From Butyrivibrio sp. (GTDB taxonomy: Bacteria > Bacillota > Clostridia > Lachnospirales > Lachnospiraceae), in the NCBI RefSeq assembly GCF_017635265.1, contig NZ_JAGBLU010000104.1:1-64000 (forward strand): DNA of 64,000 nt, given 5' to 3'. The notes below the pieces were generated by a model, which was given only the letters and a program-made list of their open reading frames with translations, was not told the origin of the DNA and did no database searches. Shown piece by piece: positions 56,281 to 63,803 of the stretch. Position numbers and translations under genes: made by a program. Numbering within the stretch: the stretch's first letter is position 1; each line of letters begins with the position of its first letter.

Positions 56281-56300
56281 AGCACTTGCCGAGGTATTTT

Positions 56301-56915
56301 ATGTACAAAAATTGTATAAAAAGATTACTTGATATCCTGCTTTCACTTCTGATACTGGTGCTTTTTTGCTGGTTATACCTTATTTTGGCAGTACTTGTAA
56401 GGGTTAACCTTGGAAGTCCGGTCCTTTTTAAACAGGCCCGTCCAGGTAAGGATGAAAAGATCTTCAATATGTATAAGTTCAGGACTATGACAGATAAAAA
56501 AGACTCAGAGGGTAACCTTCTTCCTGATGAGCAGAGAATCACCAAGTTTGGAACCTTCCTTAGGAAAACAAGCCTGGATGAGCTTCCTGAGTTTTTTAAT
56601 ATCTTAAAGGGAGATATGAGTTTTATAGGCCCAAGACCACTGCTGGTTAAGTATCTGCCTTACTATAACGAGAGAGAAAGACTCAGACACAGTGTAAGAC
56701 CGGGACTTACAGGTTATGCACAGGCTCATGGCAGAAACGCGATATCTTGGGAAAAGAAATTTGAATACGATATCTACTATGTGGAGCATCTTTCATTTGC
56801 CACAGATATCAAGGTTATCATCGATACAGTGAAAACAGTTCTGTCTCATGACGGAGTAGTTCTTAATGCGCTTCCTGATTTTGATGATTACAGAAAGCAG
56901 CAGATAAAAGAGTGA
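56301..56915 (+). CDS. PglC-like monotopic phosphoglycosyltransferase
   Basis: A 204-residue small PGT with one N-terminal re-entrant helix (LLDILLSLLILVLFCWLYLIL) and the catalytic core LGSPVLFKQARPGKDEKIFN, MYKFRTM, TSLDELPEFFNILKGDMSFIGPRP and RPGLTGYAQAHGRNA. It transfers the phospho-amino-sugar to undecaprenyl phosphate and starts a glycan, as PglC does in Campylobacter. ATG 56301, after GAGGT, is chosen over an in-frame ATG inside the preceding gene. Its stop overlaps the next GTG. Confidence 0.93.
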   Translation: MYKNCIKRLLDILLSLLILVLFCWLYLILAVLVRVNLGSPVLFKQARPGKDEKIFNMYKFRTMTDKKDSEGNLLPDEQRITKFGTFLRKTSLDELPEFFNILKGDMSFIGPRPLLVKYLPYYNERERLRHSVRPGLTGYAQAHGRNAISWEKKFEYDIYYVEHLSFATDIKVIIDTVKTVLSHDGVVLNALPDFDDYRKQQIKE

Positions 56916-57871
56916 GTCAAAACATGGATATGACACCGACCTATAAACTTAATAGTGCTGAGTTTCCTTCTCTGTATGTCAAAAGAGAAGACATGATCCC
57001 TTATTCTTTTGGTGGAAATAAGGCGAGGAAGGCCATTGACTTTTTTCAGGATATAGATAAGGGCGACTATGACTATGTAGTAACTTATGGAAGCAGTCAT
57101 TCGAACCACTGCAGAGTTGTGGCAAATATGGCCGCAGAGCGAGGAAAGAAGTGTGTTATCATCGGACCTTCCGAGGTCAGTGATGTGACTTACAACAGCC
57201 GAATGATGGAGCTGTTTGGTGCGGAGATAATAACAGTTCCGGTTGATAAGGTCAGCGGGACAATTGATGACAAACTCGATGAGTTAAAGGCTGCAGGCCA
57301 TAAGCCATATTTTATTATGGGCGGAGGCCACGGCAATATCGGCACTTACGCGTATGTAAAATGTTATCAGGAAATAAAAGAGTTTGAGCGTGCAAATGGT
57401 ATTTCTTTTGACTATATCTTTTTTGCTTCGGGCACAGGCACCACACATGCCGGCCTTGTATGCGGACAGCTCAAAAATGAGGACGACAAAAAGATCATAG
57501 GCATTAGTATAGCCAGAAAGAATCCTCGCGGAAGAGACGTTGTAATTGACAGTATTAGGGAATTTCTTAAAGAAGAACCAGGCACATACCTTGGAAAAGA
57601 AATTACTGAACAGGACATTCAGGATAAGACCATTTTCTTGGATGATTATACAGGTGACGGATACGGAGAAGGAAATGCTGAGATCCAGGATGTGATTCAA
57701 AAATCACTTGTTATGTATGGAATGCCGCTTGATAGCACATATACAGGCAAAGCATTCCTTGGAATGGAAAAATACATCAGGCATCATGATATAGCAGATA
57801 AAAATATCCTGTTTATACATACAGGCGGAACACCGTTGTTTTTTGATGATCTTGATAAAATACGGAGGTAG
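56912..57871 (+). CDS. PLP enzyme of the ACC deaminase / D-cysteine desulfhydrase family
   Basis: A 319-residue fold-type II PLP enzyme. SLYVKREDMIPYSFGGNKARK holds the PLP Lys37, VTYGSSHSNHCRVVANMAA contains the conserved Ser/Asn-His loop, and FFASGTGTTHAGLVCGQ binds the cofactor phosphate. Relatives deaminate or desulfurise amino acids. The start is GTG 56912, overlapping the TGA of the PGT gene. Its location between PglC and an ATP-grasp ligase suggests that it prepares the acid or amino acid that the ligase attaches to the sugar. The reaction is unknown. Confidence 0.82.
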   Translation: MSQNMDMTPTYKLNSAEFPSLYVKREDMIPYSFGGNKARKAIDFFQDIDKGDYDYVVTYGSSHSNHCRVVANMAAERGKKCVIIGPSEVSDVTYNSRMMELFGAEIITVPVDKVSGTIDDKLDELKAAGHKPYFIMGGGHGNIGTYAYVKCYQEIKEFERANGISFDYIFFASGTGTTHAGLVCGQLKNEDDKKIIGISIARKNPRGRDVVIDSIREFLKEEPGTYLGKEITEQDIQDKTIFLDDYTGDGYGEGNAEIQDVIQKSLVMYGMPLDSTYTGKAFLGMEKYIRHHDIADKNILFIHTGGTPLFFDDLDKIRR

Positions 57872-57874
57872 AGC

Positions 57875-58864
57875 ATGAGTACCAATATTCTTGTTTTAAG
57901 TGCAGGCACCAGAAATAAGGTAGTACAGGCTTTCAAAAAGGAGCTTGCCAACAATGGTAAGGTCTTTGCAACAGACTGTTCAAACCTTGGCCCTGCTATA
58001 TATGAAGCAGATGAAGCAATCCTTGTTCCAAGAATCAAGGATCCCTTCTATATTGATGAGATTCTTGGAATCTGCAAAAGAAATAACATAGATGGGGTGT
58101 TTAGTCTTATAGATCCTGAGCTTTCTCTTATAGCAGAAAACGCAGACAGATTTACTGAAGCAGGCATTACACCTATTGTATCTTCATATGAGCTTTGTGA
58201 GACGAGCCTTGATAAATATCGCATGTACGAGATGCTTGTTAAGCTGGGGATTCCTACAGCAAAGTGTTATCTCTCAATAGAGGATTTTGAGACAGCGAAG
58301 GCAGCTGGCGAAGTAGACTTCCCTGTTTTTGTAAAGCCCAGAAACGGTAGCGCTTCAATAAATATCAATGCCGTAGAATCCAAAGAGATGCTTGTAGCTC
58401 TTTTCCACGACTTTGATGACCTTATCATTCAGGAGTACATGAGGGGCCAGGAGTACGGCGCTGATGTATACATTGACCTTATTTCCGGCAAGTGCACAGA
58501 TATTTTCCTCAAGGAAAAGATCAAGATGAGAGCCGGAGAAACTGATAAATCAGTTTCTGTAAAGGATGAGAGGCTCTTTAAGCAGATAGTTTCTTTTGTT
58601 GAGACTGTTGGATACAGAGGAATGATCGACATCGACCTTTTCTATGACAATGCAACAGATGTCTGGTATTTGTCAGAAGTAAATCCTCGTTTTGGCGGTG
58701 GATACCCACATGCCTATGCATGTGGAGTCAATTTCCCAAGATGCATCATCAACAACTTAAAGGGTAAAGAAAATCCCGTTAACATCGGTGATTACCAGGA
58801 AGGCGTGTACATGATGAAGTACAACGAGCTCTGCATCCTTCCTGAGGACAAATTAGCAAAATAA
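57875..58864 (+). CDS. ATP-grasp ligase of the bacillosamine-like unit
   Basis: A 329-residue ATP-grasp enzyme with carbamoyl-phosphate-synthase-like layout. NILVLSAGTRNKVVQAFKKE opens the N-terminal domain; FPVFVKPRNGSASININAVE, LIIQEYMRGQEYGADVYIDL and YLSEVNPRFGGGYPHAYACG form the ATP and metal site. It starts 3 bp after the PLP gene (GGAGG upstream). PglD-type acetyltransferase is absent here, and an ATP-grasp domain replaces it in Neisseria PglB2, so this enzyme may acylate the 4-amino sugar. It could instead act on an amino acid. Confidence 0.82.
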   Translation: MSTNILVLSAGTRNKVVQAFKKELANNGKVFATDCSNLGPAIYEADEAILVPRIKDPFYIDEILGICKRNNIDGVFSLIDPELSLIAENADRFTEAGITPIVSSYELCETSLDKYRMYEMLVKLGIPTAKCYLSIEDFETAKAAGEVDFPVFVKPRNGSASININAVESKEMLVALFHDFDDLIIQEYMRGQEYGADVYIDLISGKCTDIFLKEKIKMRAGETDKSVSVKDERLFKQIVSFVETVGYRGMIDIDLFYDNATDVWYLSEVNPRFGGGYPHAYACGVNFPRCIINNLKGKENPVNIGDYQEGVYMMKYNELCILPEDKLAK

Positions 58865-58881
58865 ATCATAAAGGTGACATT

Positions 58882-59973
58882 ATGCCAAAGGCGTTAATAC
58901 TAGCAAACTCATCAAGCGGTCTCTATGATTTCAGAAATGAACTTCTTCTGGGACTTATGTATGAAGGATATGAAATAGTTATCAGCCTGCCTGATGATCT
59001 TAAGGTAAAAGAGCTGACTGCAGAAGGCTGCAGAGTAGTTCATACTGACATCAACAGACGCGGAGTCAATCCTGTACAGGACTTGGCTCTTTTTGGCGCT
59101 TATAGAAAGCTTTTAAAAAGCGAGCGCCCGGATGTGGTTTTGACCTATACAATAAAACCCAATATTTACGGCGGATTTGCCTGCAGACTTGCAAGAATTC
59201 CATATTTTTCGACTATAACAGGTCTTGGAAGCACATTTGAGCGCGGCGGAATTTTGCTCAAAATGATAATCGCCATGTACAAGACTTCCTTAAAGGGGTG
59301 CAAATGCCTTTTTTTTCAGAATCAGAACAACAGGCAGATATTTGAAGACTGTGGCATACATGCCAAAAAGCATGTGACTGTAAATGGCTCAGGCGTTAAT
59401 CTTGATAAACATAAATTTGAAGAATACCCCGGCCACAGCGATGACGTTACAAGATTTCTTTATATTGGAAGGATTATGAAGGAAAAGGGCTCGGAAGAGT
59501 ATCTGTATGCAGCGAAAAAAATCCATGAGAAATATGGAGATAAAGTTTCTTTTTCTGCTATCGGTTACTTTGAGGATGAATTTGAAGACCAGGTAAAAGA
59601 AGCTGAGAAAAAAGGAATCCTTAAGATGATACCATATCAAAAGGATATTCATCCTTATATTAAAGAAGCGGACGCAGTAGTTCACCCTTCTTACCATGAG
59701 GGCATGTCAAATGTTCTGATGGAAGCAGCAGCCACAGGAAGGCCGGTTATTGCCTCGGATATAAATGGATGCAAGGAAATCGTTGATAAAGACAGATCAG
59801 GATTTTTGGTGGAGCCCAGAAACAAAGAGGCTCTTGCAGATGCGATCGATAGATTTATGCAGCTGGATGCCTGTTCCAGAAAAGAAATGGGACGAAATGG
59901 TCGCAGCTGGGTTGAAAATAATTTTGACAGGAAAAAAATCATTAAAACGTACATAAATGAGATTACCGCTTGA
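58882..59973 (+). CDS. PglA-like GT4 glycosyltransferase
   Basis: A 363-residue GT-B enzyme. ILANSSSGLYDFRNELLLGL, VVLTYTIKPNIYGGFACRL and FSTITGLGSTFERGG are typical of PglA/WbnH-type enzymes that add the second sugar to a lipid-linked amino sugar. The donor domain has FLYIGRIMKEKGSEEYLYAA, HPSYHEGMSNVLMEAAATGR and VIASDINGCKEIV. It is the last gene of the second assembly operon; a promoter follows. Confidence 0.87.
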   Translation: MPKALILANSSSGLYDFRNELLLGLMYEGYEIVISLPDDLKVKELTAEGCRVVHTDINRRGVNPVQDLALFGAYRKLLKSERPDVVLTYTIKPNIYGGFACRLARIPYFSTITGLGSTFERGGILLKMIIAMYKTSLKGCKCLFFQNQNNRQIFEDCGIHAKKHVTVNGSGVNLDKHKFEEYPGHSDDVTRFLYIGRIMKEKGSEEYLYAAKKIHEKYGDKVSFSAIGYFEDEFEDQVKEAEKKGILKMIPYQKDIHPYIKEADAVVHPSYHEGMSNVLMEAAATGRPVIASDINGCKEIVDKDRSGFLVEPRNKEALADAIDRFMQLDACSRKEMGRNGRSWVENNFDRKKIIKTYINEITA

Positions 59974-59984
59974 TAAGGGACCTT

Positions 59985-60021
59985 TTGCCATATTTGACAG
60001 CCGTAGTATAATACCTATGTA
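59985..60021 (+). promoter_or_regulatory. Promoter region before the UDP-sugar dehydrogenase
   Basis: Two overlapping options: TTGCCA (59985-59990), 16 bp, TATAAT (60007-60012); or TTGACA (59994-59999), 16 bp, TATGTA (60016-60021). The first has the better -10, the second a perfect -35. A GGAGGA site follows before ATG 60075. Confidence 0.55.
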
Positions 60022-60074
60022 TGTTATTGAGATTAAATTTAAATTGAAATATTTTTTAGTGTGGAGGATACACC

Positions 60075-61391
60075 ATGAGCTTATATGAGAAGCTCCTTTC
60101 TGGAGAGGAAAAGTTATCACTTGTAGGACTGGGATATGTAGGAATGCCTATAGCAGTTGCCTATGCCAAAAAAATCAAGGTAGTAGGATATGATTTCAAC
60201 GCTGCTAAGGTTGATCTTTATAAAAAGGGAATTGACCCAACAAGAGAAGTTGGAGATGCAGCTATTAAAGAGACTTCTGTAGAGTTTACTGCAGATCCTG
60301 AGAAACTTAAGGAGTGTAAATTCCACGTTGTTGCAGTTCCAACACCTGTTAACGATGATCATACACCTGACCTTTCACCTGTAGAGGGAGCCAGCCGCAC
60401 ACTTGGTAAGTACCTCACAAAGGGTTCAATCGTAGTTTACGAGTCAACTGTATATCCTGGAGTAACAGAGGACATCTGCGTTCCTATTCTTGAAAAAGAG
60501 TCAGGACTTAAGTGCGGAGTTGATTTCAAGGTTGGCTATTCTCCGGAGCGTATCAATCCCGGTGACAAGGTACACAGACTTGATACTATTACCAAGATTG
60601 TTTCAGGTATGGATGAAGAGACACTTGAAGAGGTTGCCAATGTATATAGCCTTGTGGCACTTGCAGGCGTATATAAGGCTCAGTCAATCAAGGTTGCAGA
60701 GGCTGCAAAGGTCATCGAGAACTCACAGCGTGATATCAACATCGCTTTCATGAACGAGCTTTCAATGATCTTCCATAAAATGGATATTGATACAAAGAGT
60801 GTTTTAGAGGCAGCAGGAACAAAGTGGAACTTCCTGAATTTCAGACCGGGTCTTGTGGGTGGTCACTGTATCGGTGTTGACCCATACTACCTTACATACA
60901 AGGCAGAGGAGCTTGGTTACCATTCACAGATCATTCTTTCCGGAAGACGTATCAATGATGACATGGGCAAGTATATTGCTGAATCAGCCGTTAAGAGACT
61001 TATTGCCAATGATATCGCTGTTAAGAACGCTAAGGTTGCAATTCTTGGATTCACATTCAAAGAGAACTGTCCTGATACCAGAAATACAAAGGTAATCGAT
61101 ATCTACAACGAACTTTTAGAGTATGGTATTACACCGGTTGTAGTAGATCCTGAAGCAGATTCAGACGAAGCCAAGAGACTTTACGGAATAGAATTTGATT
61201 CACTTGATGCAGTTAAGGATATGGATGCAGTTATTGTTGCTGTTGCACACAAAGAGTTTGAGAGCTACAAGCCTTCCGATATTGCAGGATTCTTTAATCC
61301 TTCACACAGCACAAAGGTATTCATGGATCTCAAGGGCATTTATGATATGAACGATTACAAAGCACCGGAGTTTGACTATTGGAGGCTGTAA
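60075..61391 (+). CDS. Nucleotide sugar dehydrogenase (WbpO/TviB-like UDP-HexNAc 6-dehydrogenase)
   Basis: A 438-residue UDP-glucose/UDP-HexNAc dehydrogenase family enzyme. LSLVGLGYVGMPIAVAYA is the NAD site, NFRPGLVGGHCIGVDPYYLT contains the catalytic Cys265, and LGFTFKENCPDTRNTKV is the C-terminal motif. The WbpO/TviB type acts on UDP-GalNAc or UDP-GlcNAc rather than UDP-Glc, which fits the epimerase that follows. Product: a UDP-N-acetylhexosaminuronic acid. Confidence 0.9.
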   Translation: MSLYEKLLSGEEKLSLVGLGYVGMPIAVAYAKKIKVVGYDFNAAKVDLYKKGIDPTREVGDAAIKETSVEFTADPEKLKECKFHVVAVPTPVNDDHTPDLSPVEGASRTLGKYLTKGSIVVYESTVYPGVTEDICVPILEKESGLKCGVDFKVGYSPERINPGDKVHRLDTITKIVSGMDEETLEEVANVYSLVALAGVYKAQSIKVAEAAKVIENSQRDINIAFMNELSMIFHKMDIDTKSVLEAAGTKWNFLNFRPGLVGGHCIGVDPYYLTYKAEELGYHSQIILSGRRINDDMGKYIAESAVKRLIANDIAVKNAKVAILGFTFKENCPDTRNTKVIDIYNELLEYGITPVVVDPEADSDEAKRLYGIEFDSLDAVKDMDAVIVAVAHKEFESYKPSDIAGFFNPSHSTKVFMDLKGIYDMNDYKAPEFDYWRL

Positions 61392-61545
61392 TATGATATA
61401 GGGATTCAAAGTTTCAAATATGCATGTTTACATGCATATATTTGAAACCTTGAAGACCGAACAAACATGAGGAAAAAAGCACAAAGTGCGATTTCCGAAT
61501 GTTTGAAGGATTGCGAGAGTGGAACGGAGCAATCCGTATATCATA
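61392..61545 (+). ncRNA. Candidate structured RNA element, copy A (four-stem junction)
   Basis: P1: TATGATATA (61392-61400) pairs with TATATCATA (61537-61545). P2 (61405-61454): TTCAA/TTGAA, an AG/CC internal loop, then a long stem capped by TTTA. P3 (61462-61505): CAAACAT/ATGTTTG, GGAAA/TTTCC, GCAC/GTGC. P4 (61508-61535): GGATTGC/GCAATCC closing the 14-nt loop GAGAGTGGAACGGA. Nearly every base is used. It sits in the leader of the epimerase gene. Copy B at 62715-62880 keeps the layout with different stem sequences, which supports selection for RNA structure. Confidence 0.65.
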
Positions 61546-61596
61546 GTTTATCGCAGGACTATAGGTGAAGTAATAGATAATAAGGAGTTTTTTATA

Positions 61597-62571
61597 ATGA
61601 GTTATAAAGAATTAAAATTTCCGGAGGGATCAGTTTTCCTCGTTACAGGTGGAGCAGGATTCATCGGTTCAAATATTTGCGAAGCCCTTCTTAATATGGG
61701 CTACACAGTCAGATGTATGGATAACCTCTCTACAGGACATATTGAGAACATACAGCCTTTCATGGAGAACCCCCAATTTACATTCATCGAAAAAGATATA
61801 AGAGATCTTGATGCATGTATGGAAGCTACAAAGGGAGTAGATTACGTCCTCAATGAAGCTGCATGGGGATCGGTTCCCAGAAGTATCGAAATGCCACTTC
61901 TTTATGAAGAAATCAATATCAGAGGAACACTTAATATGATGGAAGCATCAAGACAGAACGGTGTTAAGAAGTTTGTCTATGCTTCAAGCTCATCTGTATA
62001 TGGTGATTCCACGACTCTTCCTAAAAAGGAAGGACAGGAAGGCAATGTTCTTTCTCCTTATGCTCTTACAAAAAAGACTGACGAAGAATATGGCAAGCTC
62101 TACAAAAAGCTTTATAATCTCGATACATACGGACTTCGTTATTTTAATGTATTTGGCAGAAGACAGGATCCTAATGGCGCTTATGCGGCTGTTATCCCTA
62201 AGTTTCTTCGTCAGCTTATGAATGGCGAGACACCGACAATCAACGGTGATGGTAAGCAGTCTCGTGACTTTACATATGTGGATAATGTCATTGAAGGTAA
62301 CCTTCGTGCATGCCTTGCTTCTTCAGATGCAGCCGGTGAAGCTTACAACATTGGTGCAGGTGGAAGAGAATTCCTTATTGATGTGTATCATCATCTTACA
62401 GAGGCACTTGGTATGGACGTTGAGCCAATTTACGGACCACCACGTGCAGGTGATATTAGGGATTCCAACGCCGATATTTCAAAGGCCAGAAAGAATCTTG
62501 GATATGATCCTTCCTATGACTTCCAGGCCGGAATTAAGCTTGCAATCGACTGGTACAAAGAAAATTTATGA
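61597..62571 (+). CDS. UDP-N-acetylglucosamine 4-epimerase (WbpP/TviC-like)
   Basis: A 325-residue extended SDR. VTGGAGFIGSNICEAL binds NAD, EAAWGSVPRSIEMPLLYEEI and YASSSSVYGDST are typical of the WbpP/WbgU group, YALTKKTDEEYGKL has the YxxxK pair, and RYFNVFGRRQDPNGAYAAVI follows. It interconverts UDP-GlcNAc and UDP-GalNAc (or the uronates). ATG 61597 after AAGGAG is chosen; an earlier in-frame codon at 61519 lies inside the structured leader. Paired with the dehydrogenase it resembles the TviB-TviC route to GalNAcA. Confidence 0.9.
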   Translation: MSYKELKFPEGSVFLVTGGAGFIGSNICEALLNMGYTVRCMDNLSTGHIENIQPFMENPQFTFIEKDIRDLDACMEATKGVDYVLNEAAWGSVPRSIEMPLLYEEINIRGTLNMMEASRQNGVKKFVYASSSSVYGDSTTLPKKEGQEGNVLSPYALTKKTDEEYGKLYKKLYNLDTYGLRYFNVFGRRQDPNGAYAAVIPKFLRQLMNGETPTINGDGKQSRDFTYVDNVIEGNLRACLASSDAAGEAYNIGAGGREFLIDVYHHLTEALGMDVEPIYGPPRAGDIRDSNADISKARKNLGYDPSYDFQAGIKLAIDWYKENL

Positions 62572-62598
62572 TGATATGATTTCTTGAACTAAATTTCA

Positions 62599-62718
62599 GA
62601 AATCCGCATATACTGCGGATTTCGTGAGAATATGAGTAAAGAGTCAACCAAGCCTCATCGACGAAGTCGATTCAAATTGGCTTGGTTGATGCATTCTTGA
62701 ATTGTTGATTCAAGAATG
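62599..62718 (+). repeat. Three consecutive perfect hairpins
   Basis: The 343-bp gap 62572-62914 starts with H1 (62599-62623, GAAATCCGCA/TGCGGATTTC), H2 (62644-62689, TCAACCAAGCC/GGCTTGGTTGA with inner ATCGAC/GTCGAT) and H3 (62692-62718, CATTCTTGAAT/ATTCAAGAATG). None has a T-run, so they are not plain terminators. H3 resembles the hairpin at 46706-46738 with paired base changes. Copy B of the structured element follows directly. Confidence 0.65.
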
Positions 62719-62880
62719 TATAGAGATTCAAAGTCAAGCATATTTCATGCTTGCATGATAATATGCCTGACCTTGAAGATAAAGCAAATATGAGAAACAA
62801 GATGCACAAATATGATGAGTGCATCGTTTTATTAATGTTTGTAGCATGATGAGAGCAAAGCGGAGTCATGAGTATATCAT
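62715..62880 (+). ncRNA. Candidate structured RNA element, copy B
   Basis: P2 (62727-62777): TTCAA/TTGAA with the same AG/CC internal loop, then TCA-GCATATT-TCATG stacks around CTTG. P3 (62785-62841): CAAATAT/ATGTTTG and GATGCAC/GTGCATC. P4 (62845-62870): CATGAT/GTCATG around the 14-nt loop GAGAGCAAAGCGGA. P1 is weaker (TGTATA with TATAT, 62717-62722 and 62873-62877). The P1-P2 linker (4 nt) and P2-P3 linker (7 nt) are as long as in copy A. It lies in the leader of the DUF2334 gene. Confidence 0.6.
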
Positions 62881-62914
62881 CATAGCCTGTATCTTTACAT
62901 AGAAAAGGTTTTAT

Positions 62915-63658
62915 ATGAAAATAACGATCCGAATTGACGATATAGCCCCGGAGATAGATTGGAGAAAGTTTGGCAGATTCAAGACTATCTTGGATAAACA
63001 TGGAGTGAAGCCGATTATCGGAGTAATTCCTGAGAATAAGGACAGCAAACTTAAGATTTCTGATGAACCGGAGGATTTCTGGGAGTACGTTAAAAGACTT
63101 CAGAATGATGGCTGGGTAATTGCTATGCATGGATGTAATCATCTTTATACTACTTGTAAAGGTGGTTTGTTTCCGCTTAATAAAAAATCAGAGTTTGCAG
63201 GATATGATTATAAGACTCAGTTTAAAATGATAGAGAGTGGAAAAAAAATACTTGAAAGCCATAATATAACTACAGAAATATTTATGGCTCCTTCCCATTC
63301 CTATGACAAAATAACTCTTAAGGCATTAAAAGCTAATGGGTTTACCGGATTGACAGATGGTTTTGGCAATGCGCCTTATAAAAGAAGCGGTCTTATTTTT
63401 TATCCAATATCTCTTCGTAAATCAAGGAGTATAGCTTCTAAAAGAGATGGAATCACAACCTTTGTGTATCATCCCAATGTAATGGATGACAAGGATTTTG
63501 AAAATTTTGAGAAACTTTTTGACAAAGCAAATGTGGTTTCCTATTCCGAATTTTCAAAGTATAATGTAAGAAGTCGGAATGTAGCAGAAAACATATGTGA
63601 GTATCTCATTGCAAAAGTGAAATATATTGCAGTTAGAACTATGAATTACAGTAATTAA
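62915..63658 (+). CDS. DUF2334 / polysaccharide-deacetylase-like protein
   Basis: A 247-residue protein. ITIRIDDIAPEIDWRKFGRF has the metal-binding DD of the NodB-like fold, IAMHGCNHLYTT carries the His motif, and IFMAPSHSYDKITLKALKAN and FVYHPNVMDD give later active-site positions. DUF2334 proteins are distant carbohydrate-esterase-4 relatives that may de-N-acetylate glycans. It has no signal peptide, so the substrate may be a cytoplasmic or membrane-bound precursor. Upstream lies structured element B; the ribosome binding site is weak. Confidence 0.8.
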   Translation: MKITIRIDDIAPEIDWRKFGRFKTILDKHGVKPIIGVIPENKDSKLKISDEPEDFWEYVKRLQNDGWVIAMHGCNHLYTTCKGGLFPLNKKSEFAGYDYKTQFKMIESGKKILESHNITTEIFMAPSHSYDKITLKALKANGFTGLTDGFGNAPYKRSGLIFYPISLRKSRSIASKRDGITTFVYHPNVMDDKDFENFEKLFDKANVVSYSEFSKYNVRSRNVAENICEYLIAKVKYIAVRTMNYSN

Positions 63659-63672
63659 AGAGAATAGAAATT

Positions 63673-63789
63673 GGAATATGTGTGATGCAATTTCGCGGTT
63701 TCATTTTGTGGTTGGCACTTTTTGAGAAGCTTATGTGCCGCCAGATTGGAACGGAGCAAACCCGGAATGTTTCATACAATCATATATCC
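63673..63789 (+). other. Intergenic region with a possible diverged third copy of the structured element
   Basis: The gap 63659-63803 contains TTGGAACGGAGCAA (63746-63759), which shares 12 bases with P4 of copy A, a GGCAC/GTGCC hairpin (63714-63739), and outer sequences GGAATATG and CATATATCC that can pair. The whole fold is less certain than in copies A and B. Confidence 0.3.
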
Positions 63790-63803
63790 GCACAGGAGCC
63801 GAT

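Noticed and set aside
54943..56294. Shared CACTTGCCGANGTA before 55009 and before 56301
   Set aside because: Only about 13 bases match and the second copy overlaps the ribosome binding site and a gene start; chance or a recent small duplication is enough to explain it.
61392..62880. Copies A and B considered as a MITE with terminal inverted repeats
   Set aside because: Copy B lacks the 5' terminal repeat of copy A and stems differ by compensating changes, which fits a conserved RNA better than a recent mobile DNA insertion; a genome search is still needed to exclude it.
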